Notes under the pieces: generated by a model
Databases searched by the model: none
Told to the model about the DNA's origin: nothing
The model's input: the letters and a program-made list of their open reading frames with translations, nothing else
Assembly: GCA_033439685.1 (NCBI GenBank)
Contig: JAUEDM010000002.1
Location: forward strand, 4,712,001-4,776,000
Length of the DNA: 64,000 bases
Direction of reading: 5' to 3'
Source: Apodospora peruviana
Taxonomy: Eukaryota; Ascomycota; Sordariomycetes; Sordariales; Lasiosphaeriaceae
Made by a program: the position numbers and the translations under genes
In this document: positions 22,797 through 35,369 of the stretch, piece after piece
How positions within the stretch are numbered: the first letter of the stretch is position 1
How the letters are laid out: every line of letters starts with the position of its first letter

Positions 22797-25700
22797 CACT
22801 GGCACTTCAAGCCTCAGAGGAGACGTGTGGCAAGGTGGCCGTGTCCTCTCTAGACTTCAGACGAGCAAGCAGTTTCCAGTAGATGAGTAAAAGAGCAATG
22901 ACATGCAAAATAAAGGAGTTGAGTGTCAGAGATCAAAAGACTCGAACTATGGAAAAGAAACGATATGAAGATCAAAGAAAAGGAAAGGCTGGGACACATG
23001 TCAGAAACGATAGGTAATAAGAGACACTGAGCTCCATGCCCAACACAACTTGTGTCGTGCGTAAATCAGCAAGAATTATTGAAGCTGGTTAACGCGCAAC
23101 CAAGCTGGTCATGCATGTAAGACGTGGGCAGGTTGGGAGGCGTGTGAGATTCTTTGGGATTCTGTGGAGACGCCCAGATGGTAGCAGATAGTCTGCATAG
23201 CGTGGCCAGGACTGACGAGGCCGCTGTGAAAATCGGCTCCAATTGGGATATCCAAGAGTTAGTTGCAGCAGGAACGCTGTGTTGAGGCTATACGTAGGGC
23301 CATGGACGGGGTGTGTGCTTAGAGACCTGAGGCCAGCCTCCCGCACCTGGGCCTCGATGCGTGCTCGTCCCAGATCGACGGTCGCCCGGGTTCCCACCAC
23401 ACCTGAAGACGAGGCTCTGACTTGCGTTGACGCAGAATGAAAGGAGCCAAACATGGAGCTCCCGTTGTCAGGTCATGTCGAGTCTGTGCGACACAGACGC
23501 AGATACAACGACGACGTTGTCGCTGGTTTGGGCTGCCCTGGGCTCTCGAATTGACATGTCAACGGTTTGCATTCTTCAGCGCCAGCTGGTGTTCGTCCGG
23601 TCTTTGGCAAGGGTCGTACGAGGTTAGGTAGCATCGTCCTGGTTCTTCTCGGTACGGAGTCCATTTTTAGGTGAGTGGCCACGCGTTCAAAGGGCTTTAT
23701 GATCAAGTTCTTGTGCAAGAATCAGGTTCACTCCTGCTATCGCCGATGCAAAAGGTGAAAAGCAAATGGAAACCTTGTGAAGAGGCACTTTCCCAAAGAG
23801 GGAACAGACAGGCCTCATCCGCCAACGTAATTGGTGGATCCACTAAAGCTTGGGCTGGAACAGGGCAGGAACAGGGTAGGACAGGGGGGCAACAGCCAAT
23901 GCACGTATCCCAAAAACCTTGTTCCAATGTGTCTTGAGGCAGGTCCAGCCCTGTCGACTGCCCCCTGACAACTTAAACGGTCCTCGTGAATGAAGTTCAC
24001 GGGCGCCTGACCACCACCTCATCTTTTGCTCTTTCCATCTTTAATTCGCCCCATCTAATGCCATGTTTCATCATCTCCAGATTTGGGTCCCCCGCAAATC
24101 TTGAAGCCCATTTTCAAATCAAACATCTCACACACCCGAGATTCAACTGACCGGACTGCGCCGTCACCCCGACGGCCCGCCCGAGCTTAGCGGTTCATCG
24201 CAATTCATTGTCCGCCAGCCCGAGAGATACAACCAAGGCGGCTGGGCCAACCAGACCACCAAGACAGGCCTGAATCGTCTCACCATCTGCCAACTGTGGT
24301 GGTACTTGCCGAAAGTCTTGTATCACAGGAAGCACCGGCTGTATCAACCTTTCACTGATCTACCGATCTCTCAATGCCAAGACATGCGATCTCACAAGGC
24401 GCACACAGCCACGCTCACGTTAAATGCTTCCAGAACTTTAGAGCACGACCTTCCTCTCCTACACGTCACACTATTAGCAGAACCTTAACCGACATGTTTG
24501 GCTGGTTTGCGATACCGATCCGTAACCAGCCCCAAAATAGCATGTCAACAGACAAGACGCCGGTCCTCGAGTCTTTCTGAGCGTGTCAACCACAAGCTTT
24601 TGTCAACCTGAGCAATTGTCCCCTCGGCACTCATATCTTAATACAGCTGCCATTTCTGTGCAGGCATACACTCAGACCATTCTTTCAGTATACAACATAA
24701 ATCAAAAGATTTACTGATGGTTCATATTTTATGAAACAAGATCTGAAGCTTTGAAGAAAAATCGTCTCAAGCGAGACCGTTGGTGGTTTGTTTCGAACAA
24801 GCCTTTTGTCAAACACATGCCAACCGGCCCGGACATAGCACGGCTGCTCCTAACATTGTCGAGTTACACCACGACCACCACGACCACGACCAGAAGCATC
24901 AATGGCCGGCCATGGGGCGGACACGGGATGGAAACCTCTGCCGGTTTCCGTACACTCCGGCCAACATCCCAACAGCCCTGACAGTCCATCCAAGGCTAAC
25001 CTGCGGCTTCAGATTGCTATTGTCAACTTCTAGCAAAATCAGCATCCCAATTGGCCACATGTGGTCTCCCTTGTTTCCATCTTTCTTCTCGAATGATATC
25101 GGAAGATCACGATGCTCAATATCTTGGCAAACAGTTACCGTTGCCAGGCCGAAGCTCTTTCTTGTACAAACATGGATGTTTTGGGCAGCTTGGACAGTAA
25201 GTCTTGGTATCACTACCCCGGCGCCCTGCCCTGAGAAGCTTTCAGTCATTAAATAAAAGCATCGACAATAGAACGTGCCCTGAACGAGTGTCAGGTTGGA
25301 GAAGATCGATAAATCAACTGGACTTTGGTGCTGCACAGCGACATTTGTTCTCCCATCGTTGCACCTATCCACGGGTACACGACTGTCAAGTAGGCAGTAT
25401 CTAAAGTCGGATCCAGAACTCGTGGGATGATACAGAAGCAAAATGCCGTCCGGGTGCGACCGAAGATGGAATCCATACCTTAGAGCAGAACATATCGTTC
25501 CATTCTCGATGGAGGACGTCGGCATTCGGCGGTCCAGGCTACGCGTGGGAGGACAGACTGCAATCTGCAAGGAACATTGATCTAGATTTCCTTTCGTCGT
25601 CTCACAAGAGCATTCGACGAGCTACAAATACTCAGCGTCTGTCCCTTGCAGCTTTGATTACCTGGAATCCAGGCCAACACAGCTGCACAGCTCATACGTT

Positions 25701-27212
25701 ACCCCGCGCTCTCCTGATCAATCTCAAAATCCAGCTTCAATTCAAGGCTTTCAGCTGGCCAACCAAACATACGATGTCCTTGCAAGGGGCAACACTGGAG
25801 GGCAGCGAGGTAAAAACTGGTGGGGTGATCACCCCCACACTGAGCACCGTTGCCCCGGGAGCTGCAACCCACCCCCGAACGGGCATGGAGTCCGACGGAT
25901 TCGCCGAGCCAAGGCCGGGGGCCCGGTGAAGCTGTCAGGCAATCGATCCACTCCGCCTTATGTCATTGTTCTAGCGCCGGCAGAGAGGAGGGAGGCGAGT
26001 TGATCGCTCAACCGCCGCTTAGTTGCGGGACGGCAGACGGCCACGGTCTTCACTCTCCGAGCTCATCAATGCGCTCCAACCTGCTTCCCAAGCACCCCAA
26101 GCTCACCAGAGAGGCTCGGCACTTCTTGGCTCACAGTGAAGGGGGGTACCGGCGGGGTGCCGGCAGACAGCCAGTTCAGACCTGTGCCCAATCGACCATC
26201 GTCGATGCCAACCGCCAAGACCCTGGGCATTCAAAACCTGCATACCCCAACTTTCCTAGAGGCAATGACAAACAGGCTCACAGGCTTACTTCTCAGATCA
26301 CCGACCGTTGCGAGTTTGTTTGACGACGCCGCTTTGGTCAGCGGCGCGTCGCGATGCGGTTTGCAGGCGCAGATAAACCCCTCGTTCATGATCATTACAT
26401 CACCGGGTCCAGACCGTCAGCAGCAGATACCTAGCTCGACAGTTGGGAAGGAATACCATATGCAGAGGTCGACCGACGCACTGGAGGAAGCCAATATCTG
26501 CCCTCGGTATCCCACATTTTCCGGGGTACCACAGAACATCACGCGCCAATAGCCGACCAAAGTATCAATTGGAAGTCTTGTGTGGGATCGTCGAATGAGC
26601 TGATGCCGGCTGCTCTCCCCCCCTCTCCTGACCTTTTGATTTATCCCTTGGCGTGTTGTATCCAGCTTGGGAAGGTGACAAGACTTTCCCAGGATAATCA
26701 ACACTCTCTCGTATGGTATTCCATAGAGTCATTCGCAATCTCACTCATCTGCGTCGATGGTGCCGGGCTGATCTGAGCCTATTCGAGCTCCCAGTCCGGG
26801 AAGAGCTCCCCCTCCACCTTCTGTGGTGTGACGACGTCGGGTGGTATTTCAGATATGCTGCTGTCGTTCGAACCATGCATCTACGACGACGGTTCGGGGT
26901 GTACCGCTGCCTGCCTTGGATGTCTGTCCGGTTGTGTAGTTAATATCTCGCGCATGGCATATATGAGGGAGGTATATATAAGCTCGTCACCCGGTGACAC
27001 ACTCCCTGCCCGCCTGTGGTAGCATGTGCCAAAAATAAAGAGCTGAGCATCTTTGCCTCTGATCGCGTAAAGGTTGCTTTGGGCAAAGCTACCCTCATAG
27101 TTAGGGAACTTTCCTTCTTACCCCTTAATCATCCCTAAGACACACATCTTGTCGATAAGACATCACCACCACCCTTCTCTGTTGTGTTATATCGTGAGAG
27201 AGCATCAAAGAT
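22797..27212. other. 4.4 kb gene-poor region
   Basis: Between the divergent DUF3405 (-) and peptide transporter (+) genes. No secure gene. Two stretches look mildly protein-like but match no family I know: minus strand 25522-24899 (ATG to stop, about 208 codons) and the region 26200-26700, where both strands are open. The last 250 bases form the transporter promoter, with a TATA-like element. Confidence 0.5.
26973..26982 (+). promoter_or_regulatory. TATA-like element of the peptide transporter
   Basis: TATATATAAG lies 230 bases before the transporter ATG, leaving room for a 5' leader of about 200 bases. A clear TATA box is uncommon in this window, which fits a strongly regulated nutrient transporter. 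Inferred from sequence only. Confidence 0.4.
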
Positions 27213-29361
27213 ATGCCAGGCGACACAGAAAACATCGCCCTCGGGGCGGAAACCATCCGCGCTGCCGCCAAAGACGAAGGCCGCGAGATTCCCCTCGCGA
27301 CAACCCACAGCTCCGTTCCAGACTACAAGGACGAACAGGATCATCATGTCGAGACCGACAACACCATCCCCACGGAGGAGGACCTGCACACCCTGCGGCG
27401 TGTGCCCGACAAGATCCCATGGAACATCTACACCATCGCCTTCATCGAGCTGTGCGAGCGCTTCTCGTACTACGGCACCACCGCCGTTTTTACGAATTTC
27501 ATCCAGCAGCCTCTCCCCACCGGGTCGACCACGGGCGCGGACCCCACGCACGAGGGTCAGGCCGGCGCTTTGGGCCGCGGCCAGCGCACGTCGACGGGTC
27601 TGACCAACTTCAACGCCTTCTGGCAGTACACGATGCCGCTGTTTGGCGCGTACGTGGCGGACAGCTACCTGGGCCGGTACAGGACGATCGGCTACGCGCT
27701 GATGATCGATATCATTGGTCATCTGGTGCTGATCATGTCATCCATCCCGCCTGTCATAAAAAACCCCAACGGCTCGCTGGCGGCCTTCTCGATCGGGATT
27801 ATTACCATGGGGTTTGGTACCGGCGGGTTCAAGCCCAACGTCAACCCGCTGATTGTTGAACAATTAGATCTGGATAAGATGATTGTCAAGACTACCCCAA
27901 AGGGGGAGAGGGTTATCGTCGATCCTGCTGTTACCGCGAGCAGGGTGTACCACTACTTCTACATGTTTATCAACATCGGCGCGCTGGTCGGCCAGATCGG
28001 CATGGTGTACTGCGAAAAGTATGTCGGGTTCTGGCTGGCTTTTTTGCTGCCTACCATCTTGTTGTGTCTCTGTCCTGGCGTGCTCCTGTACGGGCGCAAG
28101 AGGTACAGGCGGGTGCCGCCGCAGGGCAGCGTGCTGGGCAAGTCGTTCAAGTTGTTCCATCTCGCGAATAAGGGCCGGTGGCATGTCAACCCGGTCAAGA
28201 CGTACAAGCATATGCATGATGGGACGTTTTGGGAGGTTGTTAAGCCAAGTCATATCCCCGCGTCAGAGAGACCGAAGTGGATGGATTTTAATGATGCTTG
28301 TGAGTTCTTTCTCTTTCAGGGGGTTGGCTTGTTTTGTCTATGGGAAAAAATAAAGGGGGGGGGGGGGGGGGCGGCGTTCATTTGCTGACTTTTTTTGTGA
28401 AATAAAATAGGGGTTGACGAGGTCGCTCGCGGATTTAACGCCTGCGCCGTGTTCCTATGGTATCCTCTGTTCTGGATTTGCTATAACCAGAGTGAGTAGT
28501 ACCCTAATTTCCGATATATCGGGATGGATACTGACACATGCGTCCAAGTCAACAACAACCTCATCTCCCAGGCGGCGACAATGCGCCTCGGCGGCGTGCC
28601 CAACGACGTGCTCACCAACCTCAACCCCTTCGCGCTCATCATCATGATCCCCTTGTTGGATACGTTCTTCTATCCGGCCTTACGGAAAATGCACTTCAAC
28701 TTCACCCCGCTCCGCCGCATCGCTTGCGGCTACATGGTCGCCGCGTCCGCCATGATCTGGGCCTGCGTGATCCAGCACTACATCTACACCCGAAGCGAGT
28801 GCGGCACTTACGCGTCCGGCGACGGCTGCGCGCCCGTAGACATCTCCGTCTGGGCGCAGTCGGGCAGCTACATTCTGATTGCGATGTCTGAAATCCTCGC
28901 GAGTATTACCTCGCTCGAATACGCGCACTCCAAGGCGCCGGCCAACATGAGGTCCATGGTCCAGGCCGTGGCGCTGTTCATGAACGCTATTAGTTCGGCG
29001 ATTGGCTTCGCGCTGGTTTCTCTTGCTGCTGTATGTCAACCCCCTTTTGACGACGGAATATGAGGATCATGCTAATGATGAAAAACAGGACCCCCTGCTG
29101 GTATGGAACTATGGCGTCGTAGCTGTTCTGGCCGTCATTGGCGGCACTCTCTTCTGGCTACAGTTCCGCCACCTCGACAAGGAGGAGGACCACCTCAACA
29201 TGTTACCGAAAGGCCAATTTGGCGGTCCCCAGGACGAGGTCAAACCGGATGATGCGTCACCTTCAACGTCTGCTGCGGGTGTGGGTGCGGCGGCTGAGGT
29301 GCCTGACCCTGGTGCGAAGACGTACCCGAAGGAGGAGAAGGTTGATGATTCCAAGGCTTGA
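27213..29361 (+). CDS. ptr2: PTR2/POT family di-tripeptide transporter
   Basis: Proton-coupled oligopeptide transporter of the plasma membrane (MFS superfamily, POT family). Exons 27213-28299, 28411-28491, 28549-29030 and 29089-29361; 1,923 nt, 640 aa, normal for fungal Ptr2. It starts MPGDTENIAL with a hydrophilic cytosolic tail. POT signatures are visible: IELCERFSYYG in helix 1, FGAYVADSYLGRYRTI after helix 2, and FGTGGFKPNVNPL. The later helices contain the conserved NNLISQA and NPFALIIMIPLLD segments. About 12 membrane helices are expected. The C-terminal tail is Pro/Ala/Lys-rich. Intron 1 carries a 17-G run. In other fungi such genes respond to amino acids and nitrogen source; here only the TATA-like element hints at regulation. 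Confidence 0.95.
28355..28371 (+). repeat. G17 homopolymer in transporter intron 1
   Basis: Seventeen consecutive G on the coding strand inside the 111-nt first intron (28300-28410). Its length may be unstable or misassembled. It lies outside the splice signals. Confidence 0.95.
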
Positions 29362-30371
29362 TTGACCGATGGTTAGGTGGTATGATTTTGTCCTTTTGAG
29401 GGAGAAGTGGTGTGATGGGTTTTCTTTCCGCCTTCTTTTGTGTCATTTTCGTTCCTTTTATTGATACCAAACCAAGCTAGCTAGTTCTTCGTATGCAGAT
29501 TATCTGCTATCAATCATTCAAAGGCATGCTTAAAAATACGTCTTCTATTCGGACGGTCGAGGGTGTATTCCACTACCGCACTCAATATCAGTAAGGTATG
29601 CCGCGATATCAGTTATTTGCATGTAACTGGAATTCACGCGGGTCTGGTTTCCTTTCTTTACTTACATATGCCTCCACTATTCGTTCATGATCTAGCAGTC
29701 AGTTAGTCACTACCCTGGTAATTATGGGAGACCTTCGTTATGTTATCCGGGACGACGAGTGGATCTGTCCATTAGTGACGTATATTCTTCTTTCATTCTT
29801 CCTCTGTAGTTTGTAAACTTTCAGTCCAACCTGGCTACGTTCTGTCCCTCTGTAAGTTCCAGGTTGTCAGAGACGCCTTATTACTTCCTCCAACGACCTA
29901 GTAACCCAGCTGGCAATGTAGGTAGGTATATATGAATGCGTTTTTATACATGATCTATACATGACAACAATAAATGGAAGAGGAAAAATATATATATGCG
30001 AACGGACAGCTAAGGCGGGCGCGTGTGATGGCGATGGTGTGTAGTTCGCTTCTTATTTGTACAAAGTAGACATGAGCTTTTTGTGTCCGTGATTTGTACA
30101 GTCTTTGATATCCCCCTTTTGCTTAGGGGTTTCCCACCCACCCCATCCATCCGAGTTCCCTCTGACCCTCACCCTCACCTCATTATCCTCTTTCCGTCCC
30201 AACATCGTACAAGGGCCCGATTCAGTTCGCGAGTTTAAGATCTCCCTCCCGAATTGCCCAGTTATACAATACAAGTCTTGGCTGAGTGATATATCTAGGT
30301 GTGAAAACCTGGAACGAGCCGGTAGCCACTCGCCCAATCCCACCGCAAATAGAGTCACAGCAAGCAACAGG
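29362..30371. other. Intergenic, convergent 3' ends
   Basis: About 1 kb between the ends of the peptide transporter (+) and mL58 (-). AT-rich, with T and TA runs (for example near 29985-29996). It should hold both 3' UTRs. No gene supported. Confidence 0.65.
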
Positions 30372-31058
30372 CTATAACTCGCCCCTCATCAACATGTCGA
30401 ACCGCTGCTTCCTGGCCGCCTTGGCTGCCGCCCGGATGGGGCCCCAGCGCGCGCGCTTCGCCTCGAGTTCCGCCCTCATCTTGTCGCGGTGCTCGCGCGA
30501 CGACTCGGAGCACATCATGACAAACAGCTTGGTGCAGTTGTACCTGCTGGCCACCTTGGCGACCGTGTTTTCCACCGGATCTTCGGCGCGCAGCCGGCGG
30601 ATCTCGTGGACGTCCTCGAGCGTCAGGTGGTGCGGCTTCGTGTTGAACGCCCACTTCTTGACGACGGGCAGTTTGCTCGCGTCGAGACTTGGAGTAGTCG
30701 TGCTAGTGCCGGCTTTAGTCGTCGTCGCGCTGCCAAACATATCGGGTAGGCTTACGCGGCGCCGCGGGTCGGATTTGGGGAGGAATTTGTAAGGGGTGTG
30801 GAAGACGGAGGCCTCGGAGGCGGGCGGGTTGAAGATGATGCGGTCTGATGACGACGTAGGGGAACCGAGGAAGGAGGGATGAGGCGGGATGGCGAGGGCG
30901 CGTCTGGCCCGGGCTGCTGTGGACTTTTGGCGGGTGTTGGCGGTCGGCGTGGTGGTTCTGACGACCAGCAGGCGATTCGCGGTTGCGCTGCTGGTGCTGT
31001 TGGATAGGAGAGTGCAGCAGGTTGCCGCCGCCGGTCTCCTTATGAGTTGTGCCTCCAT
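30372..31058 (-). CDS. mrpl20: Mitochondrial large-subunit ribosomal protein mL58 (Mrpl20)
   Basis: Single-exon gene, 228 aa. Component of the fungal mitochondrial 54S ribosomal subunit. The N terminus is rich in Arg, Ser, Thr and Ala with few acids (MEAQLIRRPAAATCCTLL), as expected of a mitochondrial presequence. The core has the family features SVFHTPYKFLPKSDPRRR, then HHLTLEDVHEIRRLRAEDP and SRYNCTKLFVMMC. The C terminus is basic (RWGPIRAAAKAARKQR). Length is similar to homologues once the presequence is included. Assignment rests on pattern recall of the Mrpl20 family. Confidence 0.85.
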   Translation of the reverse strand: MEAQLIRRPAAATCCTLLSNSTSSATANRLLVVRTTTPTANTRQKSTAARARRALAIPPHPSFLGSPTSSSDRIIFNPPASEASVFHTPYKFLPKSDPRRRVSLPDMFGSATTTKAGTSTTTPSLDASKLPVVKKWAFNTKPHHLTLEDVHEIRRLRAEDPVENTVAKVASRYNCTKLFVMMCSESSREHRDKMRAELEAKRARWGPIRAAAKAARKQRFDMLMRGEL

Positions 31059-34000
31059 ATTGGACGATTGCTGTGTTTTTGTCTCCTCCTCTTTCCGGTT
31101 GATCAGACGCGCTGTCTGTCTGGGGAATTGTCGACACTCGAGAAAAGAAGGAAAATTAAAAAAGTCGGATATTAGAAAGAACGAGAAGACGCCCCAGCGA
31201 TGGAAAGTGGATGACTAGAGAAATCCAATCAAGGACTCGTAAATGGCGTGCTACGTCTGCTTTGAATTCGAGGGAGAGGTTTCGTTCACGTTTTGCCAAC
31301 ACCCACCGTCCACGTCGTCGTTCAGTCAAATTTCGGGCGACTCTGGAGTCGCGAATCCATTTCACAGGATTGAACTTTTCCTCCAGTAACATTTTGGAGA
31401 AGGTCACGTGAGACAATTGAGTTTTGACCAATCACCAGCGGGCCGAGTCCGTGGCTCCACTTCCCCGGGTTTTCTCTCGGTTCAGAGGCCGAGTCGCCAA
31501 GTCGCCGATTCTCCGGAGCGGGAAACTGGGGCTCGGGCTTTTTGGAGATCGGTGCCTTTCCGAATGGACTCGTTGGTATCAGTGATAACAAGGTGGTTGC
31601 ATTTTTCCTATCAGGTGCATGCATCAATTCTCATATGCATTTTCTTCAAAATGCACTGCACTGTATCCTACTCGTGTCCGACGGAGCAGTCCTCCTTATT
31701 GAAGGCTTCAGCCGTACCAACCTTTTTGCTCCTGAGACATTCCGACCTGTTGTCCAGAAGAAGAAGACTGGCGGAAGGCATCCGCAGAGGCATCATGTTC
31801 CATGGTTCAAGACATGGCATGATGTTTCTAGGCTGATGGTAATTGTTTACGGAGAATTGACCTTTCCACGCGGTCCCACGTAATCGGGTCCGTCAGCTCC
31901 CGTCAGTCACAGTGGAATGTGAAGGCAGCCGTAATTCCGACTAATGGCGCACCTGGAATTCATAGTCGTCGCCAGGGCAGGGGCTCAAAGCATCTATTCA
32001 TAAGACAATGTTTTTCGGTTGATGCAGTAACATCCGCCGGGCTGTGGGGAAACTGTAGAGTCCTCTGTTTCTGCCGAGACTTAATCAAACCCCATCTCAG
32101 CACCTTAACGGTGGGTGACGTATATGCCTCTAGGGGCGGTCGACTACCGTACCGTAATATCAGGCAGTCTTTTGAACGCTTTTACACGACTCGGATTTGT
32201 TTCATGTTTCGAGCTTGGAAACTTAATTCAGTCTTTTATTATAACAGATTCATCTAGCCACCAATGCTGGCCATTGTGGGTTTTCTTTCCATAATTAGCA
32301 GAGATTAAAAGCATGGAAGGAATTCGATAGAATGGTCATGTGTGATAACTCGTTCCATTGTTGCTCCAGGTGTAGGTCCCCTAGCTGGCCGCGGTTGCCT
32401 GTGAAAATACTTGGCTTCTATTTTCCGACGGCCACCTGCTTCCATTCAATTCTCCCTCTCGGGAGTGACGCCGAACAACACAAACGGACTAAATGGGGAA
32501 ACGACAGCTGCTGTGATAGATTGCAGTGGTTACATTGCTGCTGTTACCCGTTGATATGCATCATGTAAGCAGTAGTTTATCAACCACATCACCAACATCA
32601 CCAACATACCGTACGATGTTCTGCCAGATAAGGGGCGGGCAGTGTGAGGCCAGGGGCTGGCTTAGGCGGTTCCGTCACAAGGCAGGTCCCGGCCAAAGGT
32701 CCCAATGTGTCCCAACAAGCAAAGTCAAAGGTCCATGGAAGCAATCTGATGAGCCACAATCCAGATCCCTCGTGCGGGCGGGACGGGCAGCCGGGAACAT
32801 CCTTCTCGACGCTCAAAGCAGTAATAACAACCTTGAAGAGCGTAAATGCCAAAATACTCTGATTGGATTAGGCAATTGAGTCGAACCGAGGAGCTGATGA
32901 GTTTGATGGTGTGGTTGGTGTAACGCAGTCGTAAGGTACGGACTGTACGGGTTATTGGTATAGTAAACTCGTAGACCGCACAAAGAGAACAGGTCGCAAT
33001 GCCGTCCCTGCGGCGAAGCAGGGCGATGCATTTACGAGTTGCAGCTAGCCAGGATCCCGATTTCATGCCCAGTCACAAAATCAGGGGCTGAGAGCTCGGA
33101 TCGATCCTCTCACCTTGCTTCGCTCTGCATACGTCTCCTTTTTGATGATTACCAACATTCCTGCATTCGTAGTAAGGTACAAGTCGTCGGGGTTGAAGCT
33201 AGCAGGTTGACACCGTCTCGGCCTTGGCGGGGAGGACAAGTGCGAAAAGGGGCATTACGTCTTTCCCTCTGTTAAATACCAGACCGAACCCAGCTAGCTC
33301 ATCAGCTGCTGCTTGGTCCACTTAATGCACCCCTCCTTCCAGTTCTTTCCAGCTTTTTGTCTTCTGACTTTGACCTCCACTGGGACCCTTCATTAAGAGC
33401 AGCAAACATCGTCATTTCCCTGTTGATCGCGTACTGACCACTAGACCCCTACTCGCAGACGTCGGCTTGAAAAGGGAAAAAGAAGCAAGATTAGAACCGA
33501 AAGGAAGACGAGCTGGGCTGGAAGGAACAGGCACAGGCACGCTTTTGGAGCTGGTCGAATCAGAAGCTTACCAGCCCACAGCAGTTACCAAGTTGCAGCA
33601 AGTTTTTGTTTGAGGGGGGAAACAAAAAGAATATACGTAGCTGCCGGTTTCTTCCATCTGGGCGGCAAAAGGACCAAGAAACCAAGTTCAAGACTTGGTC
33701 GCACCGAAACTTAGTTGATGTTGGTATGTATGGTATTTTCCTGTCAGTTGTCAAGAACTATTGGCCCCCCGAGAGAGCGACAGCCACTTTAAAGTTGATA
33801 TTCCGTACAATATATTTCTGGCGTTGCGCGACGAATCGCGGAGTGCCGGGTGCAGGTCACACGCCGCAAATCTGTCGCGACAATCACCTTTTATCCCCCA
33901 CCACCGCACCACCTTTTTCCCCTTTCTCTCCGTCCATCTCTTATTATGCTGAACCCCCAAGGACCCGTACAATTAAGACGATCGTCATTGAATGTCATGA

Positions 34001-34193
34001 TACAAGTCCGCTAACCGTCCCTTGCATGTCGTTCGCTTCCAGACCTCCTGACCCTGAACTCCACTCTCTCCCAGCTATACAAAGGAAGCTTGCGACCTTA
34101 CCCAGCTGTCTACCTTTTTTGGGAACCAGCTGAAAACAAACCTCTCGACAACACCCGATTGACAGCATAAGCATACCCATATTACCCGCAATC
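31059..34193. other. 3.1 kb intergenic, divergent promoters
   Basis: Between the divergent mL58 (-) and Ser-rich protein (+) genes. Reading frames are short and of random composition. The last 300 bases before 34194 are C/T-rich, typical of a fungal 5' leader. No gene, RNA or transposon recognised. Confidence 0.55.
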
Positions 34194-35369
34194 ATGACCG
34201 TCACCACGTCGACACCGCAACCCATCCCGAGACTGGCCGAGCCCCTCGAGGTAGACGCCAACAAGAACAGCAGCAGCACCACCGGCGACTCGGCGTCCCG
34301 CGCGGGAGAAGGATCAGAAGACAAGAAGAGTAAGAAGCGAAGCAGCTTCTTTGGAGCCTTCAGCAAGAAAAAGACGGACGATTCCTCAACAAAATCACCG
34401 CCCTTGGCGCCCAAATCTGAACCCAGCGTCAATAGCGCCGCAGCAGCAGCAGAAAGACGATCCGGCGCCGCCAGCCCCGTCATCGTTGAGCAGTACCCGC
34501 ACTTCATGCCCTCGTCTCCAGGCCGGGCGCTCAGCTCATCGCCACGCCTCTCCTCCCCGGCCGGCAGCCAGATCTTTGAGCGCGACGTGCAGGAGAGCGC
34601 GGCCGTGCTGCCCAACTCGCCCGCCATCCCTTCGCACATCACAACCGAGAACTACATCCCGCCCGTGCTGGACGCTTCGTCCGAGGCCATCACGGATGAC
34701 CACCTCGACCCGGACTCTGTAGAAATCATCACCCATACCGGCCACCAGCCAGCCGCGGTGACTGTAACCGGCGTCCAAGGTTCTGGCCACTTTGGTGGTA
34801 GTGGTGGCGACCTAAGCTCCTCCTGGGTCGACGAGCTCGCCGCTTTCGCGTCCGACTCGGAGACCAAGCTCGCTGGAGGAGAAACCACCTCGAACTACGG
34901 ATCGCTCGACACCACCGACGTGCGCCGGCTGTCATTCATTTCGTTCGCCGATGTCGTCCAGTCCGAACAAGCAGCAGCCGGCAACTCATTTGGACAGGCT
35001 GGGTCGAGGGACAGCATGCACGGCCTTCCAGCCGGGTTGACCTCGCTCGGCGCGGCCCTCGGCCATCGGTCACCCTCGCCGATTCGGTCGCCCGTGTCGA
35101 GCGCGGGCGGTGGGCCCGGCACCAGCCCGCCGACGAGCAAGAGCGGTAGCGTCAAAGGGTTGGAGCTGAGCCCGGCGCGGAAGCCCCTGAGTCCTACCGC
35201 TACTGGCGGGTTCGGGTCGTTTGGGAGCGGGCCGGCCTCGCCGACCGGGACTACGGCTGGCGGGGGCCATGTGAGTGGGGAGCTGGCGATCGAGACGATG
35301 ACGCAGGCGCTGCGGAGGACCGGTAGCGGGGATTTGGGGGTTAGGAGTTTGCCTACGAGTCCGATTTGA
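34194..35369 (+). CDS. Ser/Pro-rich conserved fungal protein, unknown function
   Basis: Single exon, 391 aa, starting MTVTTSTPQPIPR. No catalytic domain, signal peptide or membrane segment. Most of the protein is Ser/Pro/Gly-rich and probably disordered, with many possible SP phosphorylation sites (for example SPSPIRSPVSS). Three ordered-looking islands stand out: a basic segment DKKSKKRSSFFGAFSKKK (about 43-60), YIPPVLDASSEAITDDHLD (about 155-175), and DTTDVRRLSFISFADVVQSE (about 240-260). The last resembles a short linear binding motif. From memory, proteins with such islands occur across Pezizomycotina without a name. Cytosolic regulatory or scaffold role is possible, but this is inference. 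Confidence 0.75.
   Translation: MTVTTSTPQPIPRLAEPLEVDANKNSSSTTGDSASRAGEGSEDKKSKKRSSFFGAFSKKKTDDSSTKSPPLAPKSEPSVNSAAAAAERRSGAASPVIVEQYPHFMPSSPGRALSSSPRLSSPAGSQIFERDVQESAAVLPNSPAIPSHITTENYIPPVLDASSEAITDDHLDPDSVEIITHTGHQPAAVTVTGVQGSGHFGGSGGDLSSSWVDELAAFASDSETKLAGGETTSNYGSLDTTDVRRLSFISFADVVQSEQAAAGNSFGQAGSRDSMHGLPAGLTSLGAALGHRSPSPIRSPVSSAGGGPGTSPPTSKSGSVKGLELSPARKPLSPTATGGFGSFGSGPASPTGTTAGGGHVSGELAIETMTQALRRTGSGDLGVRSLPTSPI

Noticed and set aside
24899..25522. 208-codon minus-strand frame
   Set aside because: Somewhat protein-like, but no family, no clear promoter and no codon-bias argument I can make by eye. Mentioned only in the region note.
26203..26704. Opposed open frames on both strands
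   Set aside because: Both strands look equally coding, which is typical of chance frames; no domain is recognised on either.
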